Position numbers and translations under genes: made by a program. Of a DNA stretch of 64,000 nt, positions 36,422-49,000 are shown piece after piece; the stretch's first letter is position 1, and each line of letters opens with the position of its first letter. The notes under the pieces are model-generated. The model did not search any database and was not told the origin of the DNA. It worked only from the letters and a program-made list of their open reading frames with translations. This stretch comes from Fomes fomentarius (Eukaryota > Basidiomycota > Agaricomycetes > Polyporales > Polyporaceae), in contig JABYQN010000001.1 of the NCBI GenBank assembly GCA_022606135.1, positions 4,464,001 through 4,528,000 of the forward strand, given 5' to 3'.

Positions 36422-37165
36422 CTCGCTAACCTTGTCTCGAAGACATCCACCCGAACGTCAGCGGCACCGGATAGAGAAGCCTAGAACGCGCCCGTCTTTG
36501 ATTCGTATCGCTTTAATGCGCGCCTGTCCCTTGTTGTATCCGCACCTGTACTTGAGCTTCGTCGCTCAGTTCATCAATGGTTTACTGGTTGTATGATTTT
36601 CGGTGCAATCAGGCTGCTCATGTGCGTTGGAGCCCTCAGGGTGTTCAGTAGCTCTCTTCCCTGATCAAACGACACATACTTGCCTACGCTGAAGCCAGTT
36701 AAAAAATCGTATTTTGTACAACTTGATACATGGAGATTCGCCATTTGGCATGGTGAACAATAGATAGTCCATGCCGGCAAGCCTAGGAACTGCTGACATA
36801 GTTCAATGTGGAGGATATCTTTGTTACGAAACAGCGGGTGAGATGCCAAAGCCATAGAACACTGTGAAATTAGTTCAGACAGTGCGCAGATGTAGTAAGA
36901 ATTTGAAGCGTGGCCGTTTGTTGATGTGGAGGCCTAGTGTGAGCCTACAAGTGCGCAGTGTACTGGTCCAGCTCGAACATGCCCGGACTTTGCCGATCAC
37001 GTCTGCTTTCAAACGAAGAATGCCAATGGGTATGAAAACGTGTTGTATGTAGTATTATATGGCTACAGTCATCGTGTAATTGGTCTATAGTACAGATGTA
37101 TCCATTCTGGACATCGTCATTTTCATCAAGAACGTCATGGTCCCTTGCTCAATCATTAGTGCCAA
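36422..37165. other. intergenic, nothing recognised
   Basis: Between the Crinkler-like pseudogene and the 3' end of the sugar transporter. AT-richer, no coding signal, no tRNA. Confidence 0.45.
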
Positions 37166-39486
37166 TTAGACGTTTATTGACCCGTGGCCAGCCTTCTTCT
37201 CCTGCGCATGCTCGAATCTCGACTCTTCACCTGCACCCGCCTCTAGCGGCTTGTGCGCCTCCGCCGCGCGTCCCTGCTCAACGAACTCCCTGCGGTTCCG
37301 GAACCCTTCCGGTGCCCAGTTCCGCGACGTCCACGGCTTGCAGTTCGGGTCGCAGTACATCATGTCGACGCTCTCGAGCGAGAGCTCGGAGGACTCGTAC
37401 AGGAAGAAGTAGACGACGACTGCGCCTGTTAGGTTGCAGGCGGCGAAAATGAAGCCGTAGCGGTATTGGATCGCGTTGACGATGAAGGGCGTGAAGAATG
37501 CGAGGAGGAAGTTCCAGAGCCAGTTGCTCGCGGTTGCGAGGGAGGCTTGGCGTGCACGCGTACGTGTTGGGAAGGTCTCCCCGATGAGAATCCAGATGCC
37601 TCTGTAGAGTGAGTCAGTGTCAATGCTGAACGAGGATTGTGCAGGTTGAAACGTACGGCGCCCAAGTCATAGCGTAGCCGAAGATGAAGAGGCATGCAGA
37701 GACGATCATCACTGTGCACATGTGAGATGAAGCATAGCTGCAGTGATCAAGCTAGACTCACGTGTACCGATACCTTTGTCGTTTGTGGGGTCCTTGGCTG
37801 TACCGGCAGCAGCGAAGACGAAAAGCCACACCGACTGCCATACACCTCCGATGATTAGTGGGATTCGTCGTCCAAACTGTGGTGAAGTAAGCCATGCGGT
37901 CTCTCCCAGATGCGAGCGCGACGAACCTTCTCCATGACGTACATGCCTCCGAATGTGCAGCCGAAGTTGACGGCGCCCAAGATAATTTGAGTGACGAAGG
38001 AGTCGCTGATGCCGACCGATTTGAAGATCGAAGCACCATACTGTCGTACGAAGCTTCACGGTGAGCACAGTCGTGACGATGACGATGATGAAATGCAAAG
38101 CCACTTACGTAGAAGAAGTAGTTAGCACCTGTCAACTGCTGGAACATCTGGAGCGACATGCCTGCGCAAGGTCAGCCTCCGGTCAGCGCAGTGATGGCAT
38201 TGTGTGATATAAATGACGTACACAGCAGTGTGCGATAAAGCTGCATATGTTGTGGGCGGAAGCATTCTACCCAGCCGGCCTTCTCCTTGCTCTCGAACTC
38301 GATAGCGGACCGCATTTCCTCAATCTAGAAAGCATGAAGATGAGCTTTTCCACCAGTATTACGGAAGCGCATACGCTATACATACCTCATGGTGGACAAA
38401 GCGGTGCTGATCAGCCTCAGATTCTGGGATGCCACGAGTGACGGCGATAGAGCGGCGCGCCTCATCGAACCGACCGCGCGCAGCCAACCATCTGTGATAT
38501 CATGAGCACCGATGCTTTCCAGCACCTTGGGACCAAACGTACCTTGGTGACTCTGGCATAAACAAGATACCGATCCCGAGGATGAGTGGCCATGCGAAGC
38601 CTATACCAACGACGGTACGCCATGAGCCGGAGCCTGAAATTTCACGGGCTCCAATCGATATGCAATCTGCAGATTCCACGAGATCAGCTGGGCAGGCTTC
38701 TCAACGGAAACATTATTCCTTACATGCGACGAGAATTCCGAAGGTGATGAACAATCTGCACGAGGTGAGAAGACGTAAGTAAATGGACGAGGAAGTGGAG
38801 AAGCACAGCACGTACTGGTAAGTCGCAGTCAGGGTACCTCGGATCTGTGGAGGGGCAGTCTCGGCTTGGTACATCGGGACTGCAGCGCTGAGAGAACCGA
38901 CGCCCAGGCCACTGATGAGGCGACCGATTGCGAACTGGACCCAGGAACGGAAGGAGAGAACTTGTATGAGCACCCCAACCATGAACACTCCGCACTCCAC
39001 TGTCATGGCATAGCGACGGCCAAGCCGGTCAGCAGTTCTACATCCAGGTATAACATGAGCCACAGCGTCAATACGGCATCCTGAGAACGTCACTCACGGT
39101 GCACCAATGAGCGCGCCCACGAGGGTGCCGATGGAGAGAAGCGCCACGATGAGGCCTTCCCGAACGACCGTGAATTTACACGACTGGGAGTCGGATGGAT
39201 TTGAACAATCCGCGAAACGAAGTAAGAAATCAGGCATTAGAAGGATGTCAGAGATCTGGCCGGTATCATACTGTAATCAAGCAATTCATTAGGACATTCT
39301 TGTGCGGTGCGTGCGCAGCATAACTCACTCCAAAGATGAAGCCGCCCATAGAGGCCAGGAGGGCGAGCATAATCGCTATCCATCCTATCGGCAATCCTTG
39401 TCTGCGACATGCATTGTACACATAAGCGTGCTAGTCGGAAATGAACAGAGAGATTCGGAAGGGACGTACACGTAGAAGAGCGCCAT
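37166..39486 (-). CDS. MFS sugar (hexose) transporter
   Basis: A twelve-helix sugar-porter of the plasma membrane that moves hexoses by facilitation or proton symport. The tiny first exon ATG GCG CTC TTC TAC GT (39486) joins through a GTACGT intron to QGLPIGWIAIMLALLASMGGFIFG. Sugar-porter signatures follow: YDTGQIS, ADRLGRRYAM, GRLISGLGVGSLSAAVPMYQ, ETAPPQIRGTL, FMPESPRWL, QQLTGANYFFYYG, FGRRIPLI, and GETFPTRTRARQA. The C-terminal helix VVYFFLYESSELSLESVD corresponds to the PETKGLSLEE signature, but the PETKG proper is altered to YESSE. The cytoplasmic tail is Lys/Glu-rich. All exons join in frame and nothing is truncated. Which sugar is carried cannot be read from sequence. Confidence 0.93.
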
Positions 39487-40446
39487 GTTTGGGATCGTAA
39501 ACGCTGTGGGGTTTGTGGGGTCTGTGGGGAAGTGGAGGTCAAGCCAGCCACAGAGGTGCGAGTATATATACCTCATCCGCCGGTGGGAATGACGTCACAG
39601 TCCGCACGTCGCGAGTGGGGATGACCGCGCCGAGAAGGGAAACAACATATTTTCCCTTGCCGTCGGCCGTGTTCGAGCCGGGCCCACGTCGGCCTCCCCG
39701 TCTCATATCGGTCGTCTTACCACACCCACAGCGGCTGAGCCAGCCGACTAGCTACACTGTGCGCTAGTACTGGAAGCACCCACAGTCGACATCCAAGCTC
39801 CGCGTTAGACGCTATTCCGGAGTGGACCAAAGAGTAGTCGCGCAAACGATCGTCTAAGTACCGTATCGGAAACCGGAAAGCCTGTGCGAGAAAGTTTGTC
39901 AGACAATCACTCAGCAACATTGTTCACGCACCTCGACGCATGTGCATCGACCCCCTGATCATGGAGATACGTAGGAGACGAATGTTCGCTGGTTACGAGG
40001 AGAAGTTGAGTCTGACAGTAGAAGGCAGACGCGCTCGTCGGATAAACGCCGACGAAGTGAGCAGCGGAGGCCATGAGTTCTTGCGATGAACCTGAAGATC
40101 GTTTGGATCAGCTTCTCTGAGTCTGGATTGCAAGAAGGGAGTGATATCTTGATAGATATCAACCACCCCGCGCCCTTCTATCTTCATTCTGAAAGGTGTC
40201 GCGCTGCTCAGTCCAACTCATGGACGATTCGGATCTGAGATACCGGTGATTTGTTGGATGCGTACGTAGGTGATTCGTAATAAGGGCGCTGTGCAAGATC
40301 CGATAATCACTGTAACTCATATTGACTAATTCACCCAGAAGCAACATTCAACGTTTTAAAAGGTTTCAACTTGAAGGAAGGAAAAACTGGCTGGCTGTGA
40401 GCTATTATGTCAACTTCAGAGGAAGTGCAAACAAAAACATCAAAAT
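39487..40446. other. intergenic, upstream of transporter
   Basis: Nearly 1 kb of non-coding DNA. The transporter promoter must lie at the low end; TATATA at about 39562-39568 (75-80 bp upstream of its ATG) is a candidate TATA box. No gene recognised. Confidence 0.45.
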
Positions 40447-40518
40447 TGCATATTGCTGGATTGAACAACCGACCCAACCCTTCAAACAGTGCGCGCTCTG
40501 CCACTTAACTAAATCAGC
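40447..40518 (-). pseudogene. decayed tRNA-Thr copy
   Basis: A 72-nt stretch matches the intact tRNA-Thr(CGU) at 43.6 kb end to end and at the same length. The T-arm block (GTCGGTTGTTCAATCCAGC) is identical and the GTGG-AGAGCGCGC part of the D-arm is mostly kept. The D-stem, anticodon arm and 2 of 7 acceptor pairs are broken, and no anticodon can be assigned. A T-run follows at the 3' end, as for the intact gene. It lies about 108 bp upstream of the prefoldin-5 ATG. Confidence 0.75.
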
Positions 40519-40625
40519 GTGGGAACGGAAAACCCAACAAGTCAATATTTTCCTTTGCAGCTGAATACCGGCTTGCCTTTGAAATATGTCACTCCAACAG
40601 TTCTCCGCTCCAAGTCCTATGTAGA

Positions 40626-41341
40626 ATGGCATCCAACGCAGCGGCCCAACCACAACAAATCAACGTTACAGATCTCGACGTCCCTCAGCTCGCAGATGTC
40701 CGCAGACAACTAGAAGAGGTACTCCGAACGGCACCCCGCAAGCACTTGCGAGTTCTGAACTCATTATTTCTCTCACAATCAGGAACTCACCCATCTCTCG
40801 AACTCGTACGCACAACTTCGCCAGGCACAAGCCAAGTTCCGCGCGTGCATCGAGAACGTCGGGCAGGTGAAGCCGGAGAACAAAGGTCCGTCCGCCGCAG
40901 TTTGAGAGTTGTGCCGTTTCACTTTCACGCCCTACGGAGTCCCTGACGCCTCTCTTCGGGCACCCACGCAACCACGCATGCAGACAAGACGATTCTGGTG
41001 CCGCTCACGAACTCGCTCTATGTCCCCGGGAAGCTGAGAGACGTCGACCACGTTATCGTGGACGTTGGGACGGGGTACTACGTGAAGAAGGTACGTGCGA
41101 TGCTCTCCTGCCCGTTGTGTGCTGCTGGCGAACGAAGCTCGCGTCCTTCCACGCATCCGCACCATAGACCCGTCCGCAAGCATTGAAGCACTACGAGGCG
41201 AAAGTGGAGTTTATTCGTACGAACCTCGAAGCGCTGCAGGAGACGATCTCGAAGAAGCAGGAGAACATGAACTATCTCATCAACGTCCTGCAAATGAAGC
41301 TGCAACAACAAGCAAGCGGAAAGGACTCAAAAGCAAGCTGA
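40626..41341 (+). CDS. GIM5: prefoldin subunit 5
   Basis: An alpha-class subunit of the prefoldin hexamer, which hands unfolded actin and tubulin to the CCT chaperonin. ATG at 40626 opens [22 protein letters not shown]. Exons at 40626-40718, 40783-40885, 40984-41090 and 41168-41341 splice in frame to give [47 protein letters not shown], and [19 protein letters not shown], then a second coiled coil ending SGKDSKAS. Two helices flank a beta-hairpin pair, as expected. Length of about 158 residues is normal. All four introns-exon joins are GT-AG. Confidence 0.93.
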
Positions 41342-41994
41342 TGTGCGGCGGCCGGGCGGATCTTGATCGTACGTGCTACACTCGAGTATGGCTATAGATG
41401 AGAACGTGCCACTCACCGTGAGCGCAGAATTGCATGTATGCTTAGGTGTATAAGTAGACACGGAAGATATATTCATATACATCCAAACACATCCTTTGGT
41501 CATGAATCGAGAGACATCGGAGGCTTCGAAAAGGGGGTCATAGGGTTGAGAAATGGAAAAGGGTTCGCATAACAGTGGGGGGATGTGACCGGGACAAGCA
41601 ACTGGAGACGCCATCCGAAGGCAGCAAGTATCCAAATCAGAACTCGGTACCACGCCAAGATGAGAAGGAAAGCCCATACTGCATACCATCCTGTTTGAAA
41701 CTTCGATGCACTGGGAGCGTCGCGGATACCACGTCCGCCGAGTCCCATGTCGGATGAAATGTCCTGCCAGTGAAGCCGGTGGTCCCAACGGACCGATCTG
41801 CGTCGGTGGCCAACGCGGCCTGGACTCGCAAGGCGAAACTGCACCGCACCTGCATGACGCTGCCGTGATTCCTCTACCGAGTCTGGTCGAGAGACTGCGT
41901 CATCTAGCATTGCGTGGCCGAGTCAGCTACGCGAAGTCGCTCCACCACGGATGAAGCCTGCTCACTTGTTGTTGGAGTAGAACGCGTACTTTGC
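41342..41994. other. convergent intergenic region with a doubtful membrane ORF
   Basis: Between the convergent prefoldin and PIN-domain genes. One minus-strand frame (41500-41910) contains a strikingly aromatic hydrophobic run (WYAVWAFLLILAWYRVLIW) but a basic, low-quality N-terminal half, no splice support and no family match that I know. I list it here rather than as a gene. Confidence 0.3.
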
Positions 41995-43351
41995 TTAAGG
42001 GTCGAGCTTCTCGCCACGGGCAAGGACGCGGACGACACGGTTCGGCTGGGTGACCATCTCCATCATCGTCATCACTGCCTGGGGACGTTCGACCAGCCCC
42101 GTTCCCGTGGCCATCGATGCCGGCCTGGCCCCAGACGCAGCCCCGCGCGAGTTGCGGCGGCCACGTCCAGCCTGCATACGCTTCGCACGCTCCTCTTCTC
42201 CAGAGCGCCGTCCGCAGTCGCCAGACCTGCGGCCTTTGGTGGCTACATCCGCCGCGCCGTTGCCCGGATGGGCCTGCGGCGGGGCAGAGGTGACTTCCAA
42301 GACCTCAACGCCCGCCTTCGCCGCCCAGCTCGCAACCAGTGCGCTGGACAAACGACTCTCAAATCTGTTAGGCTGCGGAGCGGGAAGGGGGACGGGCGAA
42401 GCCGAGATAGGAGCAGGATTGGTGCTCTCCGGCTGAGTGTCTGGAGAGGGCGATGTGACGGCAAGGACGACACGGGGCTTGGGGGTCTTCTCAGCGTCCA
42501 CTTCTTCCGCCGCATGCTCGAGCTCCCAGCGTGCACAGCAGATAGTGCGACGGACCCATTCTGGGGAAGCGCCGAGTGTGGTTGAGTCAAAGGGGATGGT
42601 GTCCCAGAGCACGAATGCGTCGTCCCGCTGGACACGGATTCTCTGGTTCGTCCCGACCTGTGCTTCAAGGATGCGGGACGCTGCACGGGCGCGCTGGGCG
42701 AGTGCGCTCGTACCCTTCTTGAGCAGATCTAGAGTGTTGAGCGCTGTGGCACAGGTTAGCGGGCGATGGACGTAGGCCGTATCACGACAGGCAAAGCCAG
42801 TGCCCTTGTGACAAGGTATTCGGGCAATGAACACAGAGCTATTCTGGGCCGTGTAACGGGAGACCAATCTCAGTCCCTTACTAGGGCTGCCCTTGGGCGG
42901 GGTATGCGCCATTGCCTGTCGTGTATGGGGATCCCAAAGACGCACCTTCGAGCGGAACAATGACAATTTCCTCGCGGCCCTCCCGGCACCACTTCTTGAG
43001 ATGGTAAAGGCCGTGGATGAGCACGCTTGCGTCGACAACGACGACATCCGCGTCCTTGTGGCCCCTGCCGTCCTCGCTGCGCCTCTCGCCGTGTTTCTCG
43101 CCCCTCTGCGCATCCGGCTGCCTCGCCGATTCCTCCGACCCCTCGTCGCTGCGCTTCTTGATGATGCGGGGACCAACGAAGTTCCTCTTCGTCTCGCCGC
43201 CGCCCCGCCAGTTATCCGGAGTGCGGCGCTCCCGCCAATTGCTGCCGGTGTGGACGGATTTCTCGAGCTGTTCAACTTTGTGGTTGAGGAAAGCAGCCCC
43301 AAGAGCGCGAGACATAGCGAGCTTGCTTGGAGCGACCCTTGCGTCGGCCAT
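41995..43351 (-). CDS. PIN-domain protein
   Basis: ATG at 43351 gives MADARVAPSKLAMSRALGAAFLNHKVEQLEK. A basic Arg/Lys-rich linker is followed by the PIN fold: ADVVVVDASVLIHGLYHLKKW, then EEIVIVPLE spliced through a 200-nt intron (about 42946-42746) to ALNTLDLLKKGTSALAQRARAA. The Asp of VVDASVLI and the acidic residues that follow fit a metal-dependent RNase centre, as in the PIN domains of the EST1/SMG6 group. The C-terminal half is Pro/Ala/Arg-rich and disordered (about residues 250-385). An RNA-decay role is inference from the PIN fold. The frame is open; the intron is long for this region. Confidence 0.75.
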
Positions 43352-43573
43352 GGTGATCGTAGTGGTTGAAGTTTGTGTAGGCTCGGAATTCGGAGCTCAG
43401 GATGCTCAGCCACCGCTGCGCCTCTCAGCCAAATATGGTAATGTCACAGTGAGTCACAAGGTAAATCTACTCGAAACATCCTACTACTTCCTAGACATAC
43501 ACCCGATGGGTAGAATGGTAGATACTGAGATGGGGACACAATCAGTGGGTCGATCAATATGTCGAGTGGAAAC

Positions 43574-43577
43574 AAAA
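43574..43577 (-). terminator. RNA polymerase III T-run
   Basis: TTTT on the minus strand, about 24 nt beyond the 3' end of tRNA-Thr, is the usual Pol III stop. Confidence 0.5.
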
Positions 43578-43600
43578 TAGTGGCTAGTCATTGACTTCGA

Positions 43601-43672
43601 TGCCCATTGGCTGGATTGAACAACCGACCTCACCATTACGAGTGGCGCGCTCTACCACTGAGCTAAACGGGC
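43601..43672 (-). tRNA. trnT: tRNA-Thr(CGU)
   Basis: The acceptor GCCCGTT pairs with AATGGGC, with A as discriminator. The D-arm GCTCAGTGGTAGAGC, the anticodon arm CGCCA-CTCGTAA-TGGTG with anticodon CGT, the variable loop and the T-arm GGTTG-TTCAATC-CAGCC are all canonical. No intron. It reads ACG codons. A and B boxes for Pol III are intact. It sits between the PIN and UBX gene starts. Confidence 0.93.
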
Positions 43673-43811
43673 GCTGCAAAATTTAGGACGTTGTCATTTA
43701 GTGGAATGTCCGCACTTTTCGGGTCAGGTAACTCACGCGTCGCATATATTCCCTGTATATTCCTATCTTTTAAACCAAACCCTCACGACACTGTGCAACA
43801 GTTTGCAGACT

Positions 43812-45314
43812 ATGTCAAACGAAAACAACAATCCAAGACGAACTGGGACGCCTTGGGCTTTGCCGTCGAACACTGGTCCACGTATCGGCCGTGTCGGTGC
43901 ATGGGGTGAATCCACTCCTTCCAGGTACGCCACCGCTTCGAGCCTCGTATCTGCAATCGTGTAACACAATGGAAGTAGCAGTCGGAACAACTCATCGACT
44001 GGCGGGAGACGTATCGCGACTCTGGGAGATGTTGCCAGTGGCGGGCCCACCCTCGGTGGTGGTGGTGGCGACGGCGGCCACGGCCATGCGCATGGAGACG
44101 ACGAGGACGAGGATGAGGATGAAGGGCCAGGTGACCGACGTGAAAATTGGTATGCCGGTGGCGAGCGAAGGTACGTAGCACATCTACCGGTAGCTCACTT
44201 AGTAGATCTAAGCATGCCTGCGTAGTGGTATTTCCATCCAGAATCCCGACAGGCCAAATGCCGTCCCTGGTGGCAATCTCGTACGGGATCTGTTGAGGAG
44301 GGCTGCTGAGTGAGTCCCTTTATCCCGTATATTCGTTCTATCGGATCGCTGAGCCCATCTACCTTGTCTTTGCACAGAGCAGGACCGCCTACAGAACCTG
44401 GCACCTCTGCACCCAGAGCCCGCACGTTCGTCGGTGGCGGCCACATCCTAGGAAGCGACGAAGTCGAGAGCTCATACGTCCCTGATCCCAATGCAGAGAG
44501 TGCTGGTATGTCTTACTTGTATCGTCCACCCCTCTCGGAATCTCATGTAATGTAGAAGCGGAACAGGAAACGGCGATACGACACCTGACATTCTGGCGTG
44601 AGGGGTTCTCCGTCGAGGATGGAGAGCTCATGCGGTACGACGATCCCGCAAACCAGCAGATACTGGATGAGATCAATGCAGGGTATGTCTTCCAGTGATT
44701 TATACGATTGGTATGTGGGATTTGTGTTACCAGCAAGTACTGAGCATTTTCTAGCCGTGCACCACCCCGCATTCTCAACGTCAATGTCGATCAGCCCGTC
44801 GAGCTGCGTGTGGTGAAGCGCCTGCAAGACAGCTACGTCCCTTCACCGCGCAAGGCGTTTTCGGGCCAGGGACAGCGCCTCGGCTCTCCTGCACCGGGTG
44901 CATCGTCTTCTAGCAGCACATCGGAGGCTATTCCTGGGTCATTCCCGACTGGTACCGCCGGAGGAAGCTCCTTGCCGGCCCAGAGATCAGCAGAAGACTT
45001 TGGCACGAGGTTTGAAGTTGACCAGACGAAGCCCGCGACGAGCGTTCAGATTAGGCTCGCGGACGGGACGAGGATGGTCGCCAGGATGAACTTGACGCAC
45101 ACTGTGGGCGACATCCGGAACTTCATCAATGCGTACGTTCTCTTCCATGATAATCAGCTTGACACTTATAGGATTGTGCAGATCGCGCCCGGAGAATCAT
45201 GCGCGTCCGTATGCGATTATGACAACGTTCCCGAACAAGACACTGGAGGACGACAGCCAAACGATCGGAGCAGCCGGTCTTTCCAATGCCGTCGTGGTCC
45301 AGCGTTGGGCATGA
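43812..45314 (+). CDS. SHP1: p47/Shp1-like SEP-UBX cofactor of Cdc48
   Basis: ATG at 43812 gives [21 protein letters not shown] Gly/Asp/His-rich linker ([22 protein letters not shown]), [17 protein letters not shown], and the SEP domain follow ([54 protein letters not shown]). A Ser-rich linker leads to the UBX domain ([55 protein letters not shown]) that ends the protein. The UBX binds the Cdc48/p97 N-domain. The complex works in ER and Golgi membrane fusion and in proteasome delivery. No UBA domain is evident at the N-terminus, which the full-length Shp1 of yeast has, so the first exon may be incomplete or this is a UBA-less form. Confidence 0.88.
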
Positions 45315-46009
45315 CTGTGAACCAGCGGTTGAGTTGCGGGATTGACGTTCTTGAGATTTGGCACGGTGACCGCCAGATGTACGAGATAAGTGGTGTATCA
45401 ATAGACTTTCAGTGCCGAGCGCGTCCAATTACTATGCACTGCAAAGATCGCATCCTTTGCAGAGTGAGGAAAGGGATAGAGGATGGAAAGTGGTTCCACG
45501 CAACGAGATAAGTTCCCTGAAAGTGGCCAAAACAGGCCTCCAACGCTTTGTTAGGGCAGGTCACTCATGCATGTAAACCTAACCCAACGAAGTTGGTGAA
45601 ACTGAGAAGCTCATCGTTTCTGCAACGGAGGAGATTGATGTGTACGTTCCAGTGCCATGTCGCCTTTTGCATGAACTTGTATCTCGGCTAGCATACTGTG
45701 ATACCCCGATCGCAATAGCTGATGCGAAATTGTCAATTTTTACGCCCCGACGACCCGCCACCCCGCCGCGATGCCCGACACTGCTTGCTCACTCTCCACC
45801 ACGCGTCGCCGCTGTCGTTCTTGGCCTCGATGCTCTCCGTCTACGCTCCAGACGCGTAAACGACGCGTCTAGCTTTTTTTCGTACGCCCGTCACGCGTTT
45901 TCGGACGACGGGCCGTACACGTTCCTCAAGTGAGTAAGTTTCAATCTCAACGTGTTCGCGATGATGAGTTGAGAGAGATAAAGACAGAAACAGCGACCTC
46001 ACATCGACG
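45315..46009. other. intergenic, possible unresolved first exon
   Basis: A plus-strand frame at 45640-45933 ends ...DDGPYTFLK just before a GTGAGTAAG donor whose AG partner lies about 65 nt on, next to the start of the Cys4-motif gene. It could therefore be an upstream exon of that gene, but the composition is not convincing. Confidence 0.35.
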
Positions 46010-49000
46010 ATGAGCATGAACCCATCGCTATCGACCATGCCTGGAGCTACGCCCATGTCTCGCAGTAACGCGAGCACGCCGATGATCGAAAACGCGCTGA
46101 TGAGGGTGGTCAATGTGCAGGGATGGTCTGAGCATCCGCCCGTATGCTCCGTGCCATTCTGCGTGAACGCACTCGAGGCGGGGAAGCCGTGGAAGCAATG
46201 CAGACAATGTCGAGAACGGTCGAATGCGCCGGCGAGTACCCCTCACAAGCAGAAGGTGGTGAGTACGCTGCATTGCAAACCTCGACACTCGTCTCATTCT
46301 CACTATACACTCAATGCATTGCGTGTTCGCTATAATTCAAGGACGTGCCATGTTCGTGCTGTTTTCTCTTTCCCGTTTCTGTCTCTCCCGCTCTGGCCGC
46401 GTCCGGCAGGAGGTTTCTTTGTCGAGGTTGCCATGAGCGGGGGAAAGCTCTTGTCCGCGCGAACGTCCAGGCTCCCGTAGCGCAAATCGGGCTCCATCAA
46501 GACCGGAGCCGTGAGCCGTCTAACCCCCAGTCGCTCCCGGATACGCAACCCGCTGCGCTGTCGGCGATCGCCCCTAAATCCCTGAGCATACTCGAGCAGG
46601 CGAGAAGGTTTGTTCACCCCGACCATCACCACCTGCTCGAACCGCGCGACGTTCCCGTCTCAGTGGTGCCCATAGTTCCCGTCTCTTCCGCGATCATCCT
46701 GGCCATAGATGAGGCGAGAAGACAACCCCTCTACGGGCTTCCGCACTATGGCCCGCGTGGGGAGATTCTGGCAATGACTCCGGAAGAGGTCTATGGTCTA
46801 CCTGTTGTTCCTGTGCCCGTGCCATTGGTACCTCGGGCTTCTATACCTCCTTCGCTTGCAGCTCCCCCGCCACCGCGACCGACAGCAAGCACGCCTATCG
46901 ATATCATCGAAGTGCCCATACGGCGGCATGGTACGTCTCGGCAGGTCGCTTCCCCACAAACCGCACCTCAGGTCCTCGCTGCTCCGAAGCCTGTGAGTGA
47001 TTGAGCACCACTTGTTGTTGGGATTGGCGCTCATGATTACGAAGCGCACATCCGCAAACCCATCTCAAGAACCAACAGTACGTGAGGTGTCGATATTTTT
47101 GCGATTTTAGGTATTCAGACCGATCTTGATCCCGTAGAGCGAGAAGTCGGATAAGCCCGGGGATCAGGTCCCGGAACGTGTACCTCGCAAGAAGGGGAAG
47201 AGGACTCATCCCGCTCCGCAGCACATCTGTGCTACGCCTGACTGTGGGCGAACCATTCCATCCCAATTCCAAGGCACATTATGCGTGCAGTGCGGCTTCA
47301 GTCGTTGGACAAGGCAGTTTCGCACACGTTTCGAAACTCTACGTGCGGAGTTGTTGCAGGCGAGTGACACCGGAGCGCCTGAAACGACAGATTTTCCACC
47401 TGGGACAGTCCCTCCAAAGGTAGACTCAGTCGTCGGTAACCACGAAGTCAAGGTCGAGCGTGCAAAGTGGCCTAGTATCGCGCCAGAAACGTTGGCAATT
47501 GCCCCTGTTGAGCCGGATCCCAACCCCACCACTACCACTGCAGTCGCCGAAGCCGAGCTTAACTCCCTCTCTGACCCGCTACACAAGGTAGTCACCATGG
47601 ACGTCGACTCCGACTCATCTGACGAGGAACCCTTATCTGCTAGGGTTTTCCGTCTCATCTCCTCTGACGACGTCCGCGTTACTATGCCCCAAGCTGGCAT
47701 TTCTTCGGACGACGAGCCTCTAGCGACGAAGATCACCAGTACCTCATCATCCCCCGAAGCGCCGCTACATACACAGTTTGTAGATTCGGCATCGTACAAC
47801 GATGAGCCCCTCTCCAGGCGGTTCCACGACTCCATCTCATCCGACGAGGAGCCTCTCGCGCAAGCTCGCATCTCGTTCTCAGCTCCACGCAAGCTCACAG
47901 AAGTGAAGCACGAGAACGGTGGACAGTCCAAAGTGATTATCTCGAGCATGCGTCCTCTCAAACTCGTGATCCCTCCTGCCCTCAAGCCTGTCAAACCGCC
48001 CGCTTTGCGCATCCGTCGTGTTCGTTTGATTCTGGGCTCCCGACCCCGTAATATAGAATCAGACTCTTCAAACTCGTCCTCTCGAGATTCTTCTCCAGAA
48101 CGCTTGTCTAATCACCCCTCAGAACGGGGCAGAAGCAATAGCGCGATCAATGAGCGGTGGATGTCTGCCGGGTGGTCGACGGACGAGTCTGAGCTAACTC
48201 CACTGGAAGGGTCGACAGACGAAGGCGAGTCCGAGCTCGATGCCCCCGAAAGTGATGACCAGGCTCGGCCTCCGCCACCACCTGTTGACAGTACACATAC
48301 CGAGATCGCCGCACCATCTACCGCGGCCGTCAAGGGTCCAGCGCTAGCTGAGAAACATCGCGGACAGTGCACAACATCCGATTGCGTGAACCTGCTGCCC
48401 TTATTCTGGACGTGGAGGCACTGCGATATGTGCCGCCTGCGGACTCGTATTTCCCGCCAAAAGAAGAAAGCACAAGAGGATGGTCAGGAATACGAAGACA
48501 TCCCGGTACGTACATGTTCCTGTCTTCACGTTCGGGTGCTGACACTATGCACATTAATGTGGTCAGCTACCGTCAGATGGTGACTTGACGGGCTACCGTT
48601 CGTGCTCTCAAAAGCGCTGCAACCGCTTCATTCCTCCAGTCGAGCAGTACAAGTATAGGAGGTGTCCTCGCTGTCGGAACTGGGCGCGCAAGAGGATGCA
48701 AAAGCTGCGTGCTGCAAGAAACAATCCTCTGATGGCCGTGTTCGATGTACCCGGAACGTCCAATACCGCAAACACGGTGGAAGGGCAGCCATCCGATGTC
48801 TCCCCCGTTCAGCAAGGGGTCGAGGACAGTGGCGACACACTCGTCGACCTGGTACGTTGTGATATATCCGATGGTCTCCGCATGAGCTCACCGGTGATCG
48901 TCCGTGATGGTAGCCTCAGTTCCAGCATTTTGCAGCGCTTTCGAGTGTCTTCCACGCGCGCTTCGTTGAATTCGTCGCTGCTCAGGCGCGGTACGTGCAG

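Noticed and set aside
40447..40518. Functional tRNA with unusual anticodon.
   Set aside because: D-stem and anticodon stem do not pair and two acceptor pairs are lost; treated as a relic.
41500..41910. A new small membrane-protein gene (WYAVWAFLLILAWYRVLIW).
   Set aside because: The N-terminal half is basic and shuffled-looking, there is no splice or promoter logic and no family match; kept only as a note.
42243..42686. Arg-rich minus-strand frame inside the PIN-domain gene.
   Set aside because: A different frame of the same exon; the PIN frame continues in both directions and splices properly.
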